Program-made: the position numbers and the translations under genes
The notes under the pieces: model-generated
What the model saw: the letters and a program-made list of their open reading frames with translations, nothing else
What the model was told of the DNA's origin: nothing
The model's database searches: none
Shown here: piece by piece, positions 59,747 through 64,000 of the stretch
How positions within the stretch are numbered: position 1 is the first letter of the stretch
How the letters are laid out: each line of letters starts with the position of its first letter
Assembly: GCF_000635915.2 (NCBI RefSeq)
Contig: NZ_CP015614.1
Coordinates: forward strand, 417,501-481,500
Length of the DNA: 64,000 nucleotides
Direction of reading: 5' to 3'
Source of the DNA: Brevundimonas naejangsanensis
GTDB taxonomy: Bacteria > Pseudomonadota > Alphaproteobacteria > Caulobacterales > Caulobacteraceae

Positions 59747-62437
59747 ATGACCAAGTGGGTGTACGGCTTTGGCGGCGGATCCGCTGACGGCGACGCTTCG
59801 ATGAAGAATCTTCTCGGCGGCAAGGGGGCGAACCTGGCCGAGATGTCGTCCCTCGGCCTGCCGGTGCCGCCGGGATTCACCATCACGACCGAGGTCTGCA
59901 CCTGGTATTACGCCAACGAAGAGACCTATCCGACCGACCTGACCGATCAGGTCAAGGCGGCCCTGGCCCATGTCGAGGGCGTGGTGGGCAAGACCTTCGG
60001 CGACGCCGCCAACCCGCTGCTGGTCTCGGTGCGCTCGGGCGCCCGCGCCTCCATGCCGGGCATGATGGACACCGTCCTGAACCTGGGCCTGAACGACCAG
60101 ACGGTCGAGGGGCTGGCCCAGCTGTCGGGCGACCGCCGTTTCGCCTTCGATTCCTACCGCCGCTTCATCACCATGTACTCCAACGTGGTGCTGGGCCTGG
60201 GTCACGACTATTTCGAAGAGGTGCTGGACGACCACAAGGACCGTCTGGGCGTCTCGGTCGACACCGAACTGACTGCCGAGAACTGGGAGAAGGTGGTCGC
60301 GGACTACAAGGCTCTGGTCGAGCGCGAACTGGGCCAGCCCTTCCCGCAGGACCCCCAGGCCCAGCTGTGGGGCGCCGTCGGCGCCGTGTTCGAAAGCTGG
60401 ATGAACGACCGGGCGAAATTCTATCGCCGCATGCACGACATCCCCGAAAGCTGGGGCACGGCCGTCAACGTCCAGTCGATGGTGTTCGGCAACATGGGCG
60501 AGACCTCGGCCACCGGCGTCGCCTTCACCCGCAACCCCTCGACCGGCGAGAACAAGCTGTACGGCGAGTTCCTGATCAACGCCCAGGGCGAGGACGTGGT
60601 GGCGGGCATCCGCACGCCGCAGTCCCTGACCAAGGCGGGCCGCGAGGAGATGGGCGAGACGGCTCCCTCGATGGAAGAGGCCATGCCGGAGGTCTTCGCC
60701 CAGTTCGTGGACGTGGTGGGGCGGCTGGAAAGCCACTACCGCGACATGCAGGACATCGAGTTCACGGTCGAGCAGGGCCGCCTGTGGATGCTGCAGACCC
60801 GCAACGGCAAGCGCACGGCCAAGTCGGCGCTGAAGATCGCCGTGGACCTGGCCTCCGAAGGCGTGATCTCTCAGGACGAGGCCGTCAGCCGCGTCGAGCC
60901 GGCCGCGCTGGACCAGTTGCTGCACCCGACGCTGGACCCCAAGGCGGCCCGCACCGTGGTGGCGGCGGGCCTGCCCGCCTCGCCGGGCGCGGCGACCGGC
61001 AAGATCGTGTTCGATTCCGATGAGGCGGAACGTCTGGGCCAGCAGGGCGACGCCGTCATCCTGGTCCGCGACGAGACCAGCCCTGAGGACATCCACGGCA
61101 TGCACGCGGCGCGCGGCATCGTCACGGCGCGCGGCGGCATGACCAGCCACGCGGCGGTGGTGGCGCGCGGCATGGGGCGCCCTTGCGTCTCGGGCGCGGG
61201 CGAAATCTCGATCGACGAGAAGGCCGGAACCTTCACCGCGCGCGGCCGCACCTTCAAGGCGGGCGAGATCATCACCATCGACGGCGGCAAGGGCGAGGTG
61301 CTGGACGGCGCCGTGGCCATGATCGAGCCGGAGCTGACGGGCGACTTCCAGACCTTGATGAGCTGGGCCGACGGCATCCGCCGCCTGAAGGTCCGCGCCA
61401 ACGCCGAGACCGCTCTGGACGCCAAGACCGCGTGGGGCTTCGGCGCCGAGGGCATCGGCCTGTCGCGCACCGAACACATGTTCTTCGACGAAGACCGCAT
61501 CGCCGCCGTGCGCGAGATGATCCTGGCCGACGACGAGGCGGGCCGCCGCGCCGCCCTGGCCAAGATCGCGCCGTTCCAGAAGGCCGACTTCACCGAACTG
61601 TTCGCCATCATGAGCGGCCTGCCGGTGACGGTGCGTCTGCTGGACCCGCCGCTGCACGAGTTCATCCCGCACACCGAGGCTGAGATCGACGCCCTGGCCG
61701 TGCATCAGGGGCTGGACGCGGCCAAGCTGAAGCGCCGGGCCAAGGAGCTTCAGGAAACCAATCCCATGCTGGGCCACCGCGGCTGCCGCCTGGGCGTGGC
61801 CTATCCGGAAATCTATGAAATGCAGGTCCGCGCCATCCTTGAGGCGGCGCTGCAGGTGAAGGCGTCCACAGGCGTCGCCCCGATCCCGGAGATCATGCAC
61901 CCGCTGGTCGCCCTGGGTCTGGAGATGAAATATCTGCGCGAGCTGACCGACCGCACGGCCAAGGCCGTCTTCGCCGAGGCGGGCGACAGCGTGGACTATC
62001 TGGTCGGCACCATGGTCGAGCTGCCACGGGCCGCCCTGCGCGCGGCTGATCTGGCCGAATACGCCGAGTTCTTCAGCTTCGGCACCAACGACCTGACCCA
62101 GACGACCTTCGGCATCAGCCGCGACGATTCCGGCCGCTTCCTGCAGGTCTATCTGGACAAGGGCATCTTCGAGAACGACCCCTTCGTCCGTCTGGACCAG
62201 AACGGGGTGGGGGACCTGATCCGCATCGCCGAGCAGCGGGGTCGCGCGGCCAAGCCGGGCATGAAGATGGGCATCTGCGGCGAACACGGCGGTGACCCGT
62301 CGTCCATCGCCTTCTGCGAAGAGGTGGGGCTGGATTACGTCTCCTGTTCGCCCTACCGCGTGCCGATCGCCCGTCTGGCGGCGGCGCAGGCGGCGCTGTC
62401 CGCCCGCTCGGGCGTAGAGCGCGAGAAGGATCGCTAG
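59747..62437 (+). CDS. ppdK: Pyruvate, phosphate dikinase
   Basis: From ATG 59747 it has 896 residues, standard for PPDK. The N-terminal nucleotide-binding domain begins WVYGFGGGSADGDASMKNLLGGKGANL. The phosphohistidine motif GGMTSHAAVVARGMGRPCVSG is near 463-483, with the catalytic His in TSH. The C-terminal barrel ends with GICGEHGGDPSS (active-site Cys near 843). It interconverts pyruvate, ATP and phosphate with phosphoenolpyruvate, AMP and pyrophosphate, mainly for gluconeogenesis. Frame extension upstream of 59747 is not supported. Confidence 0.97.
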   Translation: MTKWVYGFGGGSADGDASMKNLLGGKGANLAEMSSLGLPVPPGFTITTEVCTWYYANEETYPTDLTDQVKAALAHVEGVVGKTFGDAANPLLVSVRSGARASMPGMMDTVLNLGLNDQTVEGLAQLSGDRRFAFDSYRRFITMYSNVVLGLGHDYFEEVLDDHKDRLGVSVDTELTAENWEKVVADYKALVERELGQPFPQDPQAQLWGAVGAVFESWMNDRAKFYRRMHDIPESWGTAVNVQSMVFGNMGETSATGVAFTRNPSTGENKLYGEFLINAQGEDVVAGIRTPQSLTKAGREEMGETAPSMEEAMPEVFAQFVDVVGRLESHYRDMQDIEFTVEQGRLWMLQTRNGKRTAKSALKIAVDLASEGVISQDEAVSRVEPAALDQLLHPTLDPKAARTVVAAGLPASPGAATGKIVFDSDEAERLGQQGDAVILVRDETSPEDIHGMHAARGIVTARGGMTSHAAVVARGMGRPCVSGAGEISIDEKAGTFTARGRTFKAGEIITIDGGKGEVLDGAVAMIEPELTGDFQTLMSWADGIRRLKVRANAETALDAKTAWGFGAEGIGLSRTEHMFFDEDRIAAVREMILADDEAGRRAALAKIAPFQKADFTELFAIMSGLPVTVRLLDPPLHEFIPHTEAEIDALAVHQGLDAAKLKRRAKELQETNPMLGHRGCRLGVAYPEIYEMQVRAILEAALQVKASTGVAPIPEIMHPLVALGLEMKYLRELTDRTAKAVFAEAGDSVDYLVGTMVELPRAALRAADLAEYAEFFSFGTNDLTQTTFGISRDDSGRFLQVYLDKGIFENDPFVRLDQNGVGDLIRIAEQRGRAAKPGMKMGICGEHGGDPSSIAFCEEVGLDYVSCSPYRVPIARLAAAQAALSARSGVEREKDR

Positions 62438-62457
62438 GGTCCGCTCTCAGCATCGAT

Positions 62458-62495
62458 AAGGAAAGGGCGATCCGAAAGGGTCGCCTTTTTCTTGT
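62458..62495 (+). terminator. Terminator after ppdK
   Basis: AAAGGGCGATCC and GGGTCGCCTTTTTC form a stem around GAAA with a T-run. Confidence 0.8.
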
Positions 62496-62657
62496 CTTAT
62501 AATAGTCGCTCTTGAAGGAACGTCGTGTGTGCTTCCTATTGCACAGTCATCGACTTCTTCATGAAGGGTAAGGAACGTCTGCGGGCGTGCGAGCTTTGTT
62601 TCTCCGCAAGGTGATCAGGCCAGTCCTGCTCATCGCAATAAGGAGTGATTGAAGCTC

Positions 62658-63191
62658 ATGCGTAATGTTATTCTCACCGCCGCCGCGCTGTCTGTACTTG
62701 CCCTGCCGGCTGCGGCCCAGGTCGTGCAGCCGGGCGGCCCCACCTACTACGGTACGCTCGGCTATTCGCAACTGGACCATTCTGATGGGGACCTGGGCGC
62801 GGTGACCGGTCGTCTGGGCGCCAAGTTCAACCCCTATTTCGGCGTCGAGGGCGAGGGCTCGATCGGGGTGAAGGACGACGACTTCACCGTCGCCGGCGCC
62901 GAGGGCAAGATCAAGCACGACTATGATCTGGCCGCCTATGCGGTCGGCACGCTGCCGCTCACGCCCAACTTCGAACTGTTTGCACGCGGCGGTTACGGCA
63001 CGACCCGTATCAAGGGCGAATTGGCCGGGTTTGAGAGCAAGGCCGACGGTGAAAGCTGGAACTACGGCGTCGGCGCCAACTACTACTTCGACGCTCAAAA
63101 CGGCCTGCGCGGCGATTGGACCCGCCGTGACTTCACCGACGATGGCGGCGAGGTGGATATCTATTCGGTCAACTACGTCCGTCGTTTCTAA
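62658..63191 (+). CDS. Small outer-membrane beta-barrel protein (OmpA/porin-like), copy 1
   Basis: The ATG at 62658 gives 177 residues with signal peptide MRNVILTAAALSVLALPAAAQ. About eight amphipathic beta-strands follow, with the ending VDIYSVNYVRRF and a C-terminal Phe. This fits the outer membrane beta-barrel (OMP_b-brl) family. The start is chosen by homology with copy 2 (identical MRNVIL); a TTG 9 bases upstream is closer to the AAGGAG. It is 220 bases after ppdK, with its own leader. Confidence 0.9.
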   Translation: MRNVILTAAALSVLALPAAAQVVQPGGPTYYGTLGYSQLDHSDGDLGAVTGRLGAKFNPYFGVEGEGSIGVKDDDFTVAGAEGKIKHDYDLAAYAVGTLPLTPNFELFARGGYGTTRIKGELAGFESKADGESWNYGVGANYYFDAQNGLRGDWTRRDFTDDGGEVDIYSVNYVRRF

Positions 63192-63213
63192 GCCGACTTA
63201 TCAGCGACCGGAT

Positions 63214-63250
63214 GGGGCGCGCTTCTCGGCGGAGCGCGCCCTTCTTTTTG
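63214..63250 (+). terminator. Terminator between the two barrel genes
   Basis: GGGGCGCGCTTC and GGAGCGCGCCC form a stem around TCGGC, followed by TTCTTTTT. Confidence 0.75.
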
Positions 63251-63404
63251 AGATATAGATGTAACACCGTATGTGTCATTGGTGCACCATCGATCTGTAT
63301 CTTTGATGATGGGTATGGAACGCCAAGTCCCGCCTACCCATTTGTCTCTGTGTTGGATGGGGCATGTGATCACAGAAGTCACATCATCTAAGGAGTATGA
63401 AATA

Positions 63405-63932
63405 ATGCGTAACGTTATTCTCGCCGCCGCCGCTATGTCTGTTCTTGCCGTTCCGGCGTTTGCTCAATCGAATCCTGAGCCGCGCGGCTATGGCTCGCTG
63501 GGCTACACGCACATGGAAGGCGACGCCGCCCAGACCGGCGCGGTCAGCGGTCGCCTGGGCGTCGATCTGAACCGCTACCTGGCCGTCGAGACGGAAGTCG
63601 GGGTCGGGGTCAAGAATAAGGACATCACCGTCGCCGGCGTCGATGGCCAGATCAAGCACGAGTGGGACGCTGCCGGTTATGTCGTCGGCAAATACCCGAT
63701 CGGCGACAAGCTGGAGCTGTTTGCGCGCGGCGGCTACGGCCACACCGAGCTGAAGCAGGAACTGGCCGGCGCCGAGACCAAGGTCGGCGGCGACAGCTGG
63801 AACTATGGCGTCGGCGCCAACTACTACCTGGACGGCGTGAACGGCGTCCGCGCTGACTGGACCCGTCGTGACTTCCGCGACGACCGCGGCGAGGCTGACG
63901 CCTATTCGGTCAGCTACATCCGACGCTTCTAA
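63405..63932 (+). CDS. Small outer-membrane beta-barrel protein, copy 2
   Basis: The 175-residue paralogue starts MRNVILAAAAMSVLAVPAFAQ and keeps blocks with copy 1: DITVAG near the middle, LELFARGGYGHTELKQELAG, SWNYGVGANYYLDG and the final YIRRF. AAGGAG lies 9 bases before the ATG. The upstream 215 bases contain no gene; the two copies have separate promoters and terminators and may be differently expressed variants. Confidence 0.92.
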   Translation: MRNVILAAAAMSVLAVPAFAQSNPEPRGYGSLGYTHMEGDAAQTGAVSGRLGVDLNRYLAVETEVGVGVKNKDITVAGVDGQIKHEWDAAGYVVGKYPIGDKLELFARGGYGHTELKQELAGAETKVGGDSWNYGVGANYYLDGVNGVRADWTRRDFRDDRGEADAYSVSYIRRF

Positions 63933-63956
63933 GAGCGCTCGCTCTTAAAATGACGA

Positions 63957-63988
63957 AGGCCCGCTCCGGTCGGAGCGGGCCTTTTTCG
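63957..63988 (+). terminator. Terminator after barrel copy 2
   Basis: AAGGCCCGCTCCG and CGGAGCGGGCCTTTTT form a strong stem with a T-run. Confidence 0.92.
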
Positions 63989-64000
63989 TTGACGGAACCC

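Noticed and set aside
59600-62287. 895-codon minus-strand frame
   Set aside because: Antisense shadow of pyruvate phosphate dikinase.

Overview
This is a 64-kb GC-rich chromosomal segment from an alphaproteobacterium, most likely Caulobacterales and probably Brevundimonas-like. The order 23S-5S-tRNA-fMet at the end of the rRNA operon, the large TonB-dependent receptor, the SigE/ChrR locus and the GGAAC-type stress promoters all fit. The genus is inferred from gene content; no database was searched.

Layout. (1) 1-1507: 3' part of 23S rRNA, 5S rRNA and tRNA-fMet. (2) 1495-5500: a decayed, visibly less GC-rich insertion of about 4 kb. It is bounded by a 19-bp direct repeat that duplicates the 3' end of tRNA-fMet (18 of 19 identical). 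It holds a serine-recombinase tail, relic repeats and a few orphan genes. (3) 5.8-17.9 kb: an aromatic catabolic cluster. It encodes a cyclase/isatin-hydrolase-like enzyme, both subunits of an indolepyruvate-oxidoreductase-type 2-oxoacid:CoA oxidoreductase, a two-domain salicylyl-CoA/2-aminobenzoyl-CoA monooxygenase, a hotdog thioesterase, a gentisate-dioxygenase-like cupin, a fumarylacetoacetase-family hydrolase, a nitrilase, a flavin reductase and two MarR regulators. In order they suggest arylglyoxylate to aryl-CoA to 5-hydroxyaryl-CoA to free acid to ring cleavage. (4) 18-35.5 kb: an amine/peptide catabolic region with an amidohydrolase, a two-part sodium symporter, a LysR regulator, a DHDPS-family lyase, a three-subunit flavoprotein dehydrogenase, VOC and Rid proteins, a TonB receptor and three tandem DUF885 peptidases. 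A palindrome TTGC-N7-GCAA recurs before three of its transcription units.

(5) 35.7-47.9 kb: DNA repair and stress genes. These are LigD facing Ku, a TIGR02587/TIGR02588 pair, two Crp/Fnr regulators, a YciF-type ferritin-like protein, a DUF4142 protein, an SDR, a nucleotidyltransferase-phosphoesterase pair and an isochorismatase-family hydrolase. Several have GGAAC-N16/17 promoter-like sites. (6) 47.9-56.8 kb: a SigE/ChrR singlet-oxygen-type regulon. sigE-chrR-DUF1295 diverges from an operon for a flavoprotein, DUF1365, photolyase, a CFA-type methyltransferase and a lipocalin; DUF2177 and DUF3313 genes flank it. Four promoters share the pattern NNATCC-N16-CGTA. The anti-sigma domain of ChrR has lost three of its four expected zinc ligands. 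(7) 56.9-64 kb: TraB/GumN protein, a small HTH regulator with a membrane protein, YgfZ, pyruvate phosphate dikinase and two paralogous small outer-membrane barrels.

Most genes are packed in operons with overlapping start and stop codons. Gaps over 300 bases without a confident gene lie mainly in the decayed island and just after it.
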